Shown piece after piece: positions 8,448-15,890 of a DNA stretch of 64,000 bases; position 1 is the stretch's first letter, and each line of letters opens with the position of its first letter. The DNA comes from Clostridium bowmanii (lineage in GTDB: Bacteria > Bacillota > Clostridia > Clostridiales > Clostridiaceae), in contig NZ_JAHLDL010000028.1 of NCBI RefSeq assembly GCF_018861315.1, forward strand, positions 1 to 64,000, written 5' to 3'. The notes below the pieces were generated by a model. It had not been told where the DNA came from. It was given only the letters and a program-made list of their open reading frames with translations, and searched no databases. The translations under genes were made by a program, and so were the position numbers.

Positions 8448-9593
8448 TTGATTCAGTTTAAAAATGTTAACAAAAATTTTAATGGGAAACCTATATTAAA
8501 AGATATAAATCTCACAATAGAAAAAGGACAACTAGTGGTTTTTATCGGACCTAGTGGTTGTGGAAAAACTACTACACTAAAAATGATAAATAAACTACTA
8601 ACTCCCACTTCTGGTGAAGTATTAATTAACGGTAAGAATATCAACACTCAAAACACCATAAAGCTTAGACGTAATATGGGGTACGTTATTCAGCAAGCAG
8701 GACTTCTTCCACATTTAACTATAGGTGATAATATTGCACTAATCGCAAATATAGAGAAAATGCCAAAGGATAAAATTAAGGCAAAAGTAAATGAGTTGTT
8801 AAATTTAGTAGGCCTGGATCCTGATGAATACATAAATAAATATCCAAAGCAACTAAGTGGAGGTCAGCAGCAAAGAGTTGGAGTTGCAAGGGCTCTTGTA
8901 ATGGATCCTGATGTAATATTAATGGATGAACCCTTTAGTGCGCTAGACCCTATAACAAAAACTCAACTTCAAGATGAGATATTTAATATACAACAAAATT
9001 TCAAGAAAACAATAATCTTTGTAACTCATGATATGGATGAGGCATTAAAACTAGGAGATAAAATTTGCATCTTAGATACTGGCTCTATAGTTCAATTTGA
9101 TACTCCAGAAGAACTACTAAAGAATCCTATTAATGATTTCGTACGGGACTTTGTAGGTAAAAACAGAATATGGAATCAACCCGAGCTAATTAAGGCAAAA
9201 GATATTATGATAGAAAGACCTATAAAATCTGTTGGTGAGAGAACTATTCTGCAAGCAATCGAAATAATGAAGTCTAGTCATGTAGATAGTTTACTTGTAG
9301 TAGATAAAGCTAACTTTTTATGTGGACTTGTTACCTTAAAACAAATTAGGAAAAATCCAGATAAAAGTAAAATGCTTAAAGATATAATGATAAAAGATAT
9401 TTTAACAGTAAATACAGAGGATTCTATAATTGATGTATTAGCACTCATAAAGAAAGAAAGCGTAAGCTTTGTTCCTGTAATAGATGAAAACTTAAAGCTA
9501 TCAGGCCTTCTTACCAAAAGTAGTCTTTTATCTATATTAAGTAATCAGTTTATAGATGAGGATGAGGAAGAGGAGGTAGAAGATAATGAATAG
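8448..9593 (+). CDS. opuCA: Osmoprotectant ABC transporter ATPase (OpuCA-like), copy 2
   Basis: A second ATPase, nearly identical in the nucleotide-binding domain to the copy at 5546. It has the same Walker A (GPSGCGKTT), signature LSGGQQQRVGVARAL and Walker B. The CBS region (~250-365) differs more, suggesting different sensing or regulation. The acidic tail is longer (DEDEEEEVEDNE). The TTG start follows AAGGAGG. The stop overlaps the next gene's ATG region by 8 bases. Tandem duplication of a whole operon explains the copy. Confidence 0.92.
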   Translation: MIQFKNVNKNFNGKPILKDINLTIEKGQLVVFIGPSGCGKTTTLKMINKLLTPTSGEVLINGKNINTQNTIKLRRNMGYVIQQAGLLPHLTIGDNIALIANIEKMPKDKIKAKVNELLNLVGLDPDEYINKYPKQLSGGQQQRVGVARALVMDPDVILMDEPFSALDPITKTQLQDEIFNIQQNFKKTIIFVTHDMDEALKLGDKICILDTGSIVQFDTPEELLKNPINDFVRDFVGKNRIWNQPELIKAKDIMIERPIKSVGERTILQAIEIMKSSHVDSLLVVDKANFLCGLVTLKQIRKNPDKSKMLKDIMIKDILTVNTEDSIIDVLALIKKESVSFVPVIDENLKLSGLLTKSSLLSILSNQFIDEDEEEEVEDNE

Positions 9594-11166
9594 TATAACT
9601 TCTTTTATAAAATTCGTAGTACAAAGACAAGATGAAATATTAAAATTACTTATGCAACATATTCAACTAACAGTATTTTCAATTTTAATGGCTATATTGA
9701 TTGCTATACCCCTTACAATACTTATAGTTAGATATAGAAAACTTGCTGCTCCTGTTATTGGTTTTACAAATGTAGTACAATCTATGCCAAGTCTAGCATT
9801 ACTTGGGTTTTTAATACCCGTAGTTGGAATAGGCAGTAAACCCGCAATTATTATGGTAGTTATGTATTCTCTCCTACCCATTGTAAAAAGTACATATACA
9901 GGACTAACTAATATAAGCCCTTCACTTATTGAGGCTTCTGATGGTATGGGACTTACTCAAACTCAAGTTTTATTAAAAGTTCGTTTTCCTCTAGCTATGC
10001 CTATTATAATGTCAGGTGTTAGAGTATCTTCAGTAACAGCCGTAGGCCTTATGACCATAGCCGCTTTTATAGGTGCTGGTGGTCTAGGATATTTAGTGTT
10101 CTCTGGTGTATCAACAGTTAATAATAATATGATCTTAGCTGGTGCTATTCCTGCTTGTTTACTTGCTATTGTTCTTGACTTCATTTTAGGTAAAGTAGAA
10201 AACATAGTAATTCCTGAAGGAATTAGAACAACTGAGAATAATAAAAATGTTAAAAGCAATTCAATATTTAGGAACAAAAAATTCAAAATTGGAGCTATGT
10301 TATTAGTTCTTGTACTAATTTTATCCTCAGTAGTTGCAAGTTTTGGTAAAAACAAAAATACAATAGTTATAGGATCTAAAAATTATAATGAGCAAATAAT
10401 ACTTGCAAATATGGTAGCCTCACTAATAGAAGATAAAACAAAATATAAAGTTGAAAGAAAATTTAATTTAGGTGGAACCGCTGTAATATTTAATGCTATG
10501 AAATCTAAAAATTTAGATTGTTATGTAGAATATACTGGTACAGGTCTCATAACTATACTAAAAAAACCTTCTATGAGCGATTCAACTAAAGTTTATAATG
10601 TAGTAAAAGAAGATTTTGCTAAAACTTATGGTATAGAGCTTATGAAACCTATAGGCTTTAATAATGCTTATATAATAGCAGTAAACAAAGCTCTTGCTGA
10701 AAAAAACAATATAAAAACTATTTCTGATCTAAAAAAGATAAGTCCTACACTAAATGCTGGATTTACTATGGAATTTACAAATAGATCAGATGGTTATCCT
10801 GGGCTTCAAAAAAAATATAACATAAATTTTAAAAATGTAAAAGGTATAGATGGTGGACTTAGATATACTGCACTTGATAAAAATGAAACGCAAGTTTTAG
10901 ATGCAAACTCTACGGATGGATTATTACAGAAATTCGATCTTGCACTATTAAAAGATGATAAGAATTTCTTCCCACCTTACAATCCAGTTCCTATAGTTCG
11001 CGCAGATTCATTGAAAAAGTTTCCTGAATTAAAGGGAGTATTACTAATGCTTGAGGGAAAAGTTAACGATGAAGAAATGCAAAAGCTTAATTTAAAAGCA
11101 GATAATGGAGAAGATCCTAAAACAGTTGCAGATGACTTTTTAAGGTCTAAGAAATTAATAAAATAA
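9586..11166 (+). CDS. Fused OpuC-like permease and substrate-binding protein, copy 2
   Basis: 526 residues with the same domain order as the protein at 6675: six-helix permease, tether helix near 240, then an OpuBC/OpuCC-like binding domain (IVIGSKNYNEQIILA, VEYTGTG). The permease part is highly conserved between copies. The binding domain has more substitutions, including in ligand-region stretches (YAVPVVRAE in copy 1, YNPVPIVRAD here), so the two systems may prefer different quaternary ammonium compounds (inference). The ATG follows AGGAGG inside the end of the ATPase gene. Confidence 0.9.
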   Translation: MNSITSFIKFVVQRQDEILKLLMQHIQLTVFSILMAILIAIPLTILIVRYRKLAAPVIGFTNVVQSMPSLALLGFLIPVVGIGSKPAIIMVVMYSLLPIVKSTYTGLTNISPSLIEASDGMGLTQTQVLLKVRFPLAMPIIMSGVRVSSVTAVGLMTIAAFIGAGGLGYLVFSGVSTVNNNMILAGAIPACLLAIVLDFILGKVENIVIPEGIRTTENNKNVKSNSIFRNKKFKIGAMLLVLVLILSSVVASFGKNKNTIVIGSKNYNEQIILANMVASLIEDKTKYKVERKFNLGGTAVIFNAMKSKNLDCYVEYTGTGLITILKKPSMSDSTKVYNVVKEDFAKTYGIELMKPIGFNNAYIIAVNKALAEKNNIKTISDLKKISPTLNAGFTMEFTNRSDGYPGLQKKYNINFKNVKGIDGGLRYTALDKNETQVLDANSTDGLLQKFDLALLKDDKNFFPPYNPVPIVRADSLKKFPELKGVLLMLEGKVNDEEMQKLNLKADNGEDPKTVADDFLRSKKLIK

Positions 11167-11167
11167 T

Positions 11168-11361
11168 AAAAAAAAATATATATTACTACTAATGCATTCA
11201 CTTCGCTAAGAACTACTAATTTTATTTTTAATTAATTTGCTAAAAAATATAAACTCGCTCTCGCTCAAACATATATTTTTCTTAACGCATATCAATTAAA
11301 AATAAAATAAGAAGTTCTAAAGCTTGTTTCAATGCATTATACGTAATATATACTTTTTTTT
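11168..11361. repeat. Large imperfect palindrome, possible MITE or hairpin element
   Basis: Two arms of about 68 bases (11168-11236 and 11293-11361) are roughly 80% complementary. Both contain AATGCATT, an AGAACT block and TTTTATTTTTAATT or its complement. The loop contains a second small palindrome (AAAAATATA / TATATTTTT). It lies directly after the second osmolyte operon and could act as its terminator. Its size and symmetry resemble non-autonomous mobile palindromes of clostridial intergenic DNA (inferred). Confidence 0.6.
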
Positions 11362-11437
11362 ACGCATAAAAACATTTGTTAGCAAATGAAAATTTCTAAA
11401 CATTATTTTAGCTCTTACATATATAAAATTTCATTTA

Positions 11438-11749
11438 CTAATAAATACACATAATTATATAATTCCACTCTCTCCAATGATAATTGGAATATATGTCATT
11501 ATAAATTTCTTTTATTTTATACATAGCTTTTGAACTTGCATCTAATTTATTCATACTACTTACTTTAATTGTTGAAATAAAAGAACCTTTTTCTTTTATT
11601 TTTTCCCTGTTACCAAAATAACACATATCATACCAAAGGATTTTATATGAAATTGTATAATCTTTTTCTACTTCTTTTAATTGCTTACCACAGTATTTAC
11701 AAAATGAATCTTCATCACCAACTTCTTTTCCACAAGCCTTACAAAACAT
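11438..11749 (-). CDS. Small zinc-ribbon protein of unknown function
   Basis: 103 residues. The N-terminus is a zinc-ribbon with two CxxC knuckles (FCKACGKEV and FCKYCGKQL), expected to bind one zinc ion. The remaining ~75 residues match nothing I recognise and are rich in Lys, Tyr and Ser. The ATG follows GGGGGATACTTCTA. It lies about 84 bases after the small paired proteins on the same strand with no obvious terminator between, so it may be the last gene of that array-controlled transcript. Confidence 0.65.
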   Translation of the reverse strand: MFCKACGKEVGDEDSFCKYCGKQLKEVEKDYTISYKILWYDMCYFGNREKIKEKGSFISTIKVSSMNKLDASSKAMYKIKEIYNDIYSNYHWREWNYIIMCIY

Positions 11750-11833
11750 TAGAAGTATCCCCCTTCACACACCCATGGCCAAGACATATTATTTAATTAA
11801 AACTAGTATTATCCAACTAACTGCCACAAATGA

Positions 11834-12067
11834 CTACTCTTCCTCTTTCCCATCCCAAGTATGTAACTCAATTCTTTTACCATTGCCTGCATCACTTATT
11901 AGTGCTTCTTTAATTAGCATAATAAGTTCAAGGCAACTACGGAAATGTCTTGTTTGCTTTCCGTCTAACCATTGGATCATTCCTTGCCAGCTTGTATTTT
12001 GCCGATATTTTATCCTTACTAAGAAGGATGTTGAAGTTTCTATTGATGTACTTACTGCTTTGTTCAT
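11834..12067 (-). CDS. Small FRS-motif protein, second of pair 1
   Basis: A 77-residue soluble protein of a family I do not recognise. The core reads FLVRIKYRQNTSWQGMIQWL, then RHFRSCLELIMLI. The same pattern (hydrophobic strand, G-x-IQ, FRS, then an LI-rich helix) is found in its upstream neighbour and in both members of the second pair at 37.6-38.2 kb. The start at 12067 is supported by a 4-base ATGA overlap with the upstream stop and by alignment with the second copy; a longer frame from 12115 would run back into the upstream gene. Closest match: the protein at 37641. Function unknown. Confidence 0.7.
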   Translation of the reverse strand: MNKAVSTSIETSTSFLVRIKYRQNTSWQGMIQWLDGKQTRHFRSCLELIMLIKEALISDAGNGKRIELHTWDGKEEE

Positions 12068-12339
12068 AACACACTGTCCTCCTTTTGAGATAATGGAACT
12101 CTCCGTATGGCCCATGAGCGAATCTGGTTAGTTGGATTCTGAATTTCTAATCCATCTAATTTCCCATTGATTAGTAGGATCATTTCAATTAAACTTCTAA
12201 AATCCTTTGTCTCACAAGATTCACAGTGCTGAATCTTCCCATGAACACCACCACTATCATTTGAACTGATAGTTAAAAGAAAATCCGATACCCCATTTGT
12301 GCTATTCTTTAAGGACTTCTTATTGCCCTTCATCTCCAT
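12064..12339 (-). CDS. Small FRS-motif protein, first of pair 1
   Basis: 91 residues, paralogous to the overlapping downstream gene. It has a strand FLLTISSND, then GGVHGKIQHCES, KDFRSLIEMILLINGKLDG and a C-terminal tail. Its ortholog-like copy is at 37877. The start follows AAGGAG by eight bases. Translation of the two members is coupled by an ATGA overlap, which suggests a 1:1 partnership, possibly a heterodimer (inferred). The gene sits 46 bases downstream of an eight-unit 11-bp repeat array. No catalytic motif or membrane segment is visible. Confidence 0.7.
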   Translation of the reverse strand: MEMKGNKKSLKNSTNGVSDFLLTISSNDSGGVHGKIQHCESCETKDFRSLIEMILLINGKLDGLEIQNPTNQIRSWAIRRVPLSQKEDSVL

Positions 12340-12384
12340 AATTAATTCTCCTTACTTTCACAGCCTATATTGTGTACAAGTAAA

Positions 12385-12468
12385 TGGTAACATATGTTAA
12401 TCTCAACTTAGTCCTTACTTACTCTCATTTAAGTCTTCAGTTAATCACAAGTTATACTTACATTAATC
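12385..12468 (-). promoter_or_regulatory. SARP-like operator: eight heptamers at 11-bp period
   Basis: Read on the minus strand, eight heptamers start exactly every 11 bases: GATTAAT, GTATAAC, GATTAAC, GACTTAA, GAGTAAG, GACTAAG, GATTAAC, GTTACCA. The last one occupies the -35 position, 16 bases before a TATAGG -10 candidate. This spacing places all repeats on one helix face and matches the layout recognised by SARP/BTAD activators. It drives the first small-protein pair. Confidence 0.8.
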
Positions 12469-12499
12469 ACAACCCTATCCAATCAATAGGAAAAATTGC

Positions 12500-12537
12500 A
12501 AAAAAAAAGATCATAACCTATTAAAATAGTATGATCT
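12500..12537 (-). terminator. Terminator of the BTAD regulator gene
   Basis: On the minus strand an AGATCATA / TATGATCT stem is followed by seven to eight T residues, 15 bases past the regulator stop. It insulates the regulator from the repeat-array promoter. A matching hairpin follows the decayed copy at 38.3 kb. Confidence 0.85.
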
Positions 12538-12551
12538 TCTAATTTATGTTT

Positions 12552-13796
12552 TTATGCTTCAATTTCATTAATTGGCTGCAATGAGGTTTTTATAATTATA
12601 TCCTTTGATGTATAAACAATTTTGTGCTTATTTAAAATACGAGCTATTACCATATTTGCTTGCTCAAATGTTGGTCCTGGAAGTATGGCAAGTATTTGAG
12701 TTTCACTTATCTTTGCCACAACATCTCCCATGCGGAGACCCTGTACTAACATATCAAGTAATGCTCCCGTTGCCTTTTTTAATATTTCACTATCCTGGTT
12801 CCTGTTTCTAACCCTAGATATAGTAAGCATTGCCATAAATACAACTTGTTTAGTCCTTGCTGCTCTACGGCCTTCTAATTTATAAAATGCAGTAAATATA
12901 TCTGGCTCACAAAAGAAAGCACCATCGGGATCTGACCTATCCATCATCATTTCTTGAATAGAATTTAAGTCCAATAAAATATTATCATCCGTGCATTTAA
13001 TCTGGTGATATAGGTTCCGTAATTCAGTTGAGGGTTTCACACCCATTTCCTTGTATAACATAGATGTTACATATTCATATTGGCTCTGTGCTTGCTTTAT
13101 ATTACCAACCGCAATAAGCGCTTCAATATACAGTACGTGGAGCCTTTCTTCAAATGGATGAATCATCAATGCCTCTTCACATACTTTTAAAATATCCTCA
13201 TTTCTTCCATAATGTTTTAGAAGATTTGTTAACCTACCTATTATATCCATATAAATGCGATTATAATAGTTTCTTACAGGGGTTACCCATTCATTATAGG
13301 ATTCCTCAGAAAGATAGTCACCTTTATATAGCAATAAAGCTGTTTGATAGAGTTCAATTGCATAGAGAAAATCCTCATTATTCTCTGCAACTTTGGATTT
13401 TTTATATAGCTCCTCAAACTCGTCAACATCTGTCCAGTAATTGAACTCCTTATTCCAACTATAGCACCCTTGTGAATAATTTATAATTGAATCTCCTTCT
13501 TTATTTACTCCTTCATAATTTAAAAGCATTCTAAGCCTATAAATAAGGTTTTGTAAAGCTTTTATAGGATTATCACATTCCTTATCAACCCATAAAATAT
13601 CGATAAAATTTTCTTGGGCAATCCTCTTATTTCTATATGTAAGAATATATTTAAATAAGTTCCACAACTGTTGTGAGCGTTTGCAATCATTTGAAATCAC
13701 TTTTTTACCTGATTTCACTTCAAAACAACCCAGTGTATATACTTTCAAACAATTTCCATAAGCATTTTCAATGGATTTTAAACTATTAGCTAACAA
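12552..13796 (-). CDS. HTH-BTAD (SARP-like) transcriptional regulator with degenerate GGDEF-like C-terminus
   Basis: A probable activator of about 414 residues. After ~15 residues there is an OmpR/SARP-type winged helix (LKVYTLGCFEVKSG... LWNLFKYILTYRNK... LIYRLRMLL). A BTAD all-helical TPR-like domain follows (WTDVDEFEELY through VKPSTELRNLY). The last ~110 residues resemble a diguanylate-cyclase fold: GLRMGDVVAKISETQILAIL aligns with the region around the GGDEF signature, but ISETQ replaces GGDEF, so no cyclase activity is expected. I place the start at TTG 13796, six bases after AGGGGGAG. An upstream ATG at 13850 lies inside a terminator hairpin and is unlikely. It is the best candidate to bind the four 11-bp repeat arrays. 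Confidence 0.8.
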   Translation of the reverse strand: MLANSLKSIENAYGNCLKVYTLGCFEVKSGKKVISNDCKRSQQLWNLFKYILTYRNKRIAQENFIDILWVDKECDNPIKALQNLIYRLRMLLNYEGVNKEGDSIINYSQGCYSWNKEFNYWTDVDEFEELYKKSKVAENNEDFLYAIELYQTALLLYKGDYLSEESYNEWVTPVRNYYNRIYMDIIGRLTNLLKHYGRNEDILKVCEEALMIHPFEERLHVLYIEALIAVGNIKQAQSQYEYVTSMLYKEMGVKPSTELRNLYHQIKCTDDNILLDLNSIQEMMMDRSDPDGAFFCEPDIFTAFYKLEGRRAARTKQVVFMAMLTISRVRNRNQDSEILKKATGALLDMLVQGLRMGDVVAKISETQILAILPGPTFEQANMVIARILNKHKIVYTSKDIIIKTSLQPINEIEA

Positions 13797-13830
13797 GTAA
13801 TCTCCCCCTCGTACTGCTTTTTTGATGACA

Positions 13831-13873
13831 TAAAAAAACTCCATTTTCATAAATGCTTCTATGAAAAAGGAGT
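13831..13873 (-). terminator. Leader terminator/attenuator before the BTAD regulator
   Basis: On the minus strand a 14-bp stem with one mismatch (ACTCC... / ...GGAGT arms at 13860-13873 and 13838-13851) and an 8-base loop is followed by seven T residues. It lies only 35 bases before the TTG start and its ribosome site, so transcripts of the regulator must read through it. This is the geometry of transcription attenuation. Confidence 0.7.
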
Positions 13874-14075
13874 GGGTTCACTATTAGCTCATCATATTCA
13901 AAGTGACCATTTAAGAATATGTTTCATTGCTTCCAATAGATATATTATTGTGTTCAATTACTATTATATACTTATTATGGTAATATTGTATAATTTTAAT
14001 AACCTATATTCTCCTTAATATTATAATTTTACTTTATTTTGTGACAAATTAGTCTGAAATCATTCCGTTAATATG

Positions 14076-14184
14076 TCATATTAATATCATGTTCTTTATG
14101 TCAGCATAAAGAAATTTATCAAGCTGTTCTACAGTATCTTTGATATTAGGTACCACATACCAAACTCCATCCATAGTTTTTTAC
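14076..14184 (-). pseudogene. C-terminal remnant of an LCP protein
   Basis: Read on the minus strand, a 35-codon stretch encodes KTMDGVWYVVPNIKDTVEQL followed by DKFLYADIK and a stop. It aligns with the C-terminus of the intact LCP proteins (MDGVWYLVADMGATTEQVHK at 15.9 kb). Nothing of the rest of the gene remains around it. Between this fragment and the regulator (about 13.9-14.07 kb) I see only the regulator's leader. Confidence 0.75.
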
Positions 14185-14217
14185 TTTTACACTTAACCTT
14201 TGTAATTGAATTGCAAT

Positions 14218-14272
14218 TCAACAACAAAAGAACTACTAAAATATATTTAATTTAATATATTTTAGTAGTTCT
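14218..14272 (-). terminator. Strong terminator after the 67-residue zinc-ribbon gene
   Basis: A 19-base perfect stem (AGAACTACTAAAATATATT and its complement) with a tiny loop spans 14229-14272. On the minus strand it is followed by TTTTGTTGTTG. Confidence 0.85.
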
Positions 14273-14300
14273 TCAGCTAACATTAGCCATATAATATAAC

Positions 14301-14504
14301 TTAATCATTGTCCAAGATGTTACATGCCACCTGGTTGGAAACGTTCTTTGAACTAAGTTCTACTGGTGATTTATTTTCAATTCCCTTAATATTTATAAAA
14401 TCAACTTCGATAAGTCTCTCCCCACATTCATCGCACTCCTGATTATCACTTGTGTTAGACGTGTACCAAACATGATCACATTTTTCACAAACTAACTTTA
14501 TCAT
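14301..14504 (-). CDS. 67-residue zinc-ribbon protein, array-controlled
   Basis: A small rubredoxin-like zinc ribbon: LVCEKCDHVWYT and QECDECGERL provide two CxxC pairs. The C-terminal half is polar with no recognisable motif. An excellent GGGGGAG ribosome site precedes the ATG. The gene is alone between a six-unit 11-bp repeat array and a strong terminator, so it is probably a monocistronic member of the same regulon as the small pairs. Similar ribbons often act as nucleic-acid or protein adaptors, but nothing here proves this. Confidence 0.65.
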   Translation of the reverse strand: MIKLVCEKCDHVWYTSNTSDNQECDECGERLIEVDFINIKGIENKSPVELSSKNVSNQVACNILDND

Positions 14505-14558
14505 AATTAAACTCCCCCTAAGTTGGATGGAACTATGTACAACCTCATAATACCATAT

Positions 14559-14620
14559 GGTAATCTTATCCTAGTCCTTGTTCCCTCTCATTTAAATCTT
14601 ATATTAGTCACATCTTAGTC
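14559..14620 (-). promoter_or_regulatory. SARP-like operator: six heptamers at 11-bp period
   Basis: On the minus strand, heptamers begin every 11 bases: GACTAAG, GACTAAT, GATTTAA, GAGGGAA, GACTAGG, GATTACC. The last is close to -10 candidates TATTAT or TACATA upstream of the zinc-ribbon gene. The array begins 10 bases after the acyltransferase stop codon. Confidence 0.75.
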
Positions 14621-14630
14621 ACAGAGAAAT

Positions 14631-15716
14631 TTAATGATTGTCCAACATACCCCTTGCCACGTGGGTGGCACCGTTTTTCTCTTTTTTTCTAGAATCTCTC
14701 ATATCAAAAGTATATTTGCCTAAATCTGTTTTTATTACAATTTCATAAAAACAAATACTAAACGCAATAGCCACAACTGATACAATTGGTATCATTATTG
14801 GTGAACTATACAACTTGTATCTTAGTAAAAGATTAGATGTCTCTTTTACAAAAATCGGTTCATGAAATAAAAATATTGGGAAAGCATATTTTCCTAAGGT
14901 TAATAAGATTTTATTATTTTTTAGTAATGTTGCTATATAAAACCATGCAACTACAGACAATGGAATAAGTATTAAGGTTGTACACATATTATTTATAAAG
15001 GAGTCTTTTATAAATAATTCCGCTGACAATAGAACTAAATAAGTCGCTAAAACTATTTTGCCATACTTTTTACTAAGTCCTCTACTACATACCTGTGATC
15101 CTAGTTCATATAAATAAAAATAATATATATAATTTATAGGGTTTAAATAATCACTGGCCAAGAGTTTGGTCTTACTTTGAACTACAGAAACTATAATTGC
15201 TACAATATATAAAATAATTAGTCTTGTCTTAGACTCTTTTAGATACTTAGTTATAATTGGATATCCTAATACAATAAGCGCATACATGGGAATATACCAT
15301 AACTGATAAGCATAATTAAATCCCAAAAATATTCTTGCTGTGTCATTTAAAAATATATTTAATAAATTAGATACATTAACTGATTTGTTTACAAGAATAT
15401 CTTTTACTAAAAGATCACCACATTGATATAATATCCAAAACATGCTGACAATTAGAAATGGCTTAATTACCTTACTAAATTTTTTAGATATCAGTGTAGC
15501 ATATTTTTTATCTTTATCCTTCATTTCATATTTATATCCAGAAATGAATATAAACATAGGAACTGCAACATGAACTATCTTATCTGCAAGATAAAAGTAA
15601 GTTCCACCCCCAATGTAACTTTCTAAATGTAATACTTCTGCTAGATAAAATCCATTACTATGAATAAGTGTTACAAATAAAATTGCAATACCACTATATA
15701 CTTGTAATTCATTCAA
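14631..15716 (-). CDS. Membrane acyltransferase (acyltransferase-3 family)
   Basis: 361 residues with about ten hydrophobic segments. The N-terminal helix carries the hallmark His in GIAILFVTLIHSNGF, followed by FISGYKY, as in the O-acyltransferases that decorate polysaccharides with acetyl groups. The likely role is O-acetylation of the exopolysaccharide or wall polymer made by this locus. The annotated start is TTG 15716, but no ribosome site precedes it. An AAAGGGTG site lies instead 7 bases before an in-frame ATA at 15728, so initiation at that unusual codon (giving an N-terminus MKKHLNELQ) deserves consideration. Confidence 0.82.
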   Translation of the reverse strand: MNELQVYSGIAILFVTLIHSNGFYLAEVLHLESYIGGGTYFYLADKIVHVAVPMFIFISGYKYEMKDKDKKYATLISKKFSKVIKPFLIVSMFWILYQCGDLLVKDILVNKSVNVSNLLNIFLNDTARIFLGFNYAYQLWYIPMYALIVLGYPIITKYLKESKTRLIILYIVAIIVSVVQSKTKLLASDYLNPINYIYYFYLYELGSQVCSRGLSKKYGKIVLATYLVLLSAELFIKDSFINNMCTTLILIPLSVVAWFYIATLLKNNKILLTLGKYAFPIFLFHEPIFVKETSNLLLRYKLYSSPIMIPIVSVVAIAFSICFYEIVIKTDLGKYTFDMRDSRKKEKNGATHVARGMLDNH

Positions 15717-15826
15717 ATGCTTTTTTATAATAACACACCCTTTAAAATTAGCTTTTATTATATTATATCAAAATATAATAGTTTTACGGCTATTTTTACA
15801 GAATGTTATCTATAAAGTTACATTTA

Positions 15827-15858
15827 ACGACAAAAGAACTTAGTTTTAACTAAGTTCT
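15827..15858 (-). terminator. Terminator of the LCP gene
   Basis: AGAACTTAG / CTAAGTTCT hairpin with a 6-base loop (15835-15858). On the minus strand it is followed by TTTTGTCG, about 30 bases after the LCP stop. Confidence 0.75.
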
Positions 15859-15890
15859 TACGCATGTTTTATATAAACTTTTAAATTGTA

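Noticed and set aside
11767-12131. 118-codon plus-strand frame over the small-protein pair
   Set aside because: The minus-strand genes have conserved paralogues, ATGA coupling and an upstream operator; the plus-strand frame is a shadow, repeated at 37.7 kb for the same reason.
13797-13850. N-terminal extension of the BTAD regulator from the ATG at 13850
   Set aside because: It would begin inside a terminator hairpin with no ribosome site; the TTG at 13796 has AGGGGGAG six bases upstream.
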